Assembly: GCA_946630765.1 (NCBI GenBank)
Contig: CAMOZF010000143.1
Coordinates: 1 to 5,328, forward strand
DNA: 5,328 bases
Direction: 5' to 3'
Origin: an uncultured Lachnospiraceae bacterium
GTDB taxonomy: Bacteria > Bacillota_A > Clostridia > Lachnospirales > Lachnospiraceae
This document shows positions 4,462 through 5,328 of this stretch, one piece after another. A model generated the notes under the pieces. The model was not told the origin of the DNA and did not search any database. It was given only the letters and a program-made list of their open reading frames with translations. Each line of letters begins with the position of its first letter. The stretch's first letter is position 1. The position numbers and the translations under genes were made by a program.

Positions 4462-5328
4462 TGATGACAGATAAGAACCAGAAAGAGCTTGAACTCCAGA
4501 GAGAATATATCGCGAAGATGCGCGATATTACGGAAAAACGCGCGGAGTCGCTCGGAAGAAAACTGAAATTTCATATTGAAACCCTCGGCTGCCAGATGAA
4601 CGCCAAGGATTCCGAAAAGCTTGCGGGAATTCTCCGGGAGATCGGCTACGAGTCTGTGGAGAAGGAAGATTGGGCGGATTTTGTCCTCTACAACACCTGT
4701 ACCGTCCGGGAGAACGCGAACCAGCGGATTTACGGGCGTCTCGGAGCGCTGCAGTCCCTGAAAAAGCGCGTGAACCCCGGGCTTCGGATCGCGATCTGCG
4801 GCTGCATGATGCAGGAGCCGGACGAAGTCCAGGCCATCCGCGAAAAGTACGGATTTGTGAATCTTGTCTTCGGCACGCATAATATCTTCAAGCTTGCGGA
4901 GCTGATGTACCGTATGGAAACAGAAGACGGGATGGTGATCGACGTCTGGGAGGGCACTGACGAGATCGTTGAGGATCTTCCGGCCGTCCGCAAATACCCC
5001 TTCAAATCCGGCGTCAACATTATGTACGGCTGCAACAATTTCTGCACCTACTGCATCGTGCCCTATGTGCGCGGGCGGGAGCGGAGCCGCGAAATGGACG
5101 ACATCCTTTCGGAGATCCGGCGCCTGAGCGCCGACGGCGTGAAGGAGATCATGCTTCTCGGGCAGAATGTCAACTCCTACGGGAAGACCCTGGAAACGCC
5201 CGTGAGCTTCGCAAAGCTCCTGTCGGAGGTCGCGAAGATCGAGGGCATCGAAAGGATCCGCTTCATTACCTCCCACCCGAAGGACCTTTCGGATGATCTG
5301 ATCGAGGTCATGAAATCGTCTGAGAAGA
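4461..5328 (+). CDS. miaB: tRNA-2-methylthio-N6-dimethylallyladenosine synthase MiaB (3' end outside window)
   Basis: The first 289 codons of a radical-SAM methylthiotransferase. After a charged N-terminal extension of about 35 residues, the MTTase (UPF0004) domain shows the three auxiliary-cluster Cys motifs: LGCQMN (C44), NTCTVRENA (C80) and CGCMMQ (C115). The radical SAM CxxxCxxC follows as GCNNFCTYCIVPYVRGRERS (C191, C195, C198), then LLGQNVNSYG and FITSHPKDL. The NTC-VREN and YVRGRERS signatures fit MiaB rather than RimO or MtaB. It adds a methylthio group at C2 of i6A37 in tRNAs reading UNN codons, using SAM and a sacrificial 4Fe-4S cluster. The C-terminal TRAM domain would lie beyond the window. 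The start ATG at 4461 shares its A with the upstream TGA; a second in-frame ATG at 4464 is possible. No strong Shine-Dalgarno precedes it, fitting translational coupling. Confidence 0.93.
   Translation, partial: MMTDKNQKELELQREYIAKMRDITEKRAESLGRKLKFHIETLGCQMNAKDSEKLAGILREIGYESVEKEDWADFVLYNTCTVRENANQRIYGRLGALQSLKKRVNPGLRIAICGCMMQEPDEVQAIREKYGFVNLVFGTHNIFKLAELMYRMETEDGMVIDVWEGTDEIVEDLPAVRKYPFKSGVNIMYGCNNFCTYCIVPYVRGRERSREMDDILSEIRRLSADGVKEIMLLGQNVNSYGKTLETPVSFAKLLSEVAKIEGIERIRFITSHPKDLSDDLIEVMKSSEK

Noticed and set aside
4335..5276. 313-codon open frame on the minus strand
   Set aside because: It lies antisense to miaB and the end of the preceding gene, where every MiaB cysteine motif is intact in the plus-strand frame; the minus-strand peptide shows no family motif.

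Overview
The window looks like a chromosomal segment from a moderately GC-rich member of the Clostridia (Firmicutes), most probably Lachnospiraceae-like. This is inferred from an ECF-transporter folate S component behind a tetrahydrofolate (THF) riboswitch, a clostridial-type MiaB with a short N-terminal extension, purine-rich AGGAGG-type ribosome binding sites, and SigA-type promoters with TGnTATAAT extended -10 elements. No mobile element, CRISPR array, tRNA or rRNA was seen.

Layout. Positions 1-1071 (minus strand) hold the first 357 codons of a two-domain polyphosphate:AMP phosphotransferase (PPK2 family); its C-terminus lies outside the window. Positions 1072-1309 are a divergent promoter region: one strong promoter fires leftward into pap (with a perfect 15-nt palindrome in its leader) and another rightward into a 72-aa conserved-looking small protein (1310-1528). 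A second rightward unit (1642-2442) encodes a membrane protein with an Ala/Pro/Glu-rich repetitive tail. A third unit starts at the promoter at 2448-2475. Its leader carries a THF riboswitch aptamer (2505-2617) and an expression platform (2614-2697) made of mutually exclusive hairpins, followed by folT (2698-3402), a folate ECF S component. A fourth unit starts from a promoter buried inside a long inverted repeat that doubles as a candidate folT terminator (3425-3488). It encodes an unrecognised single-pass extracellular protein (3535-4461) that overlaps miaB (4461 to the window end) by one base.

How the parts relate. The folT unit is a complete small regulatory story: intracellular reduced folate should bind the leader RNA and shut off its own importer by forming a terminator-like hairpin that also buries the ribosome binding site. 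The other genes (polyphosphate-dependent nucleotide phosphorylation, tRNA A37 methylthiolation, two membrane-associated unknowns) have no evident shared pathway. Most of the window is ordinary housekeeping or accessory chromosome, and the RNA switch and the overlapping promoter/hairpin arrangement are its most interesting parts. I do not see a previously undescribed multi-gene system.
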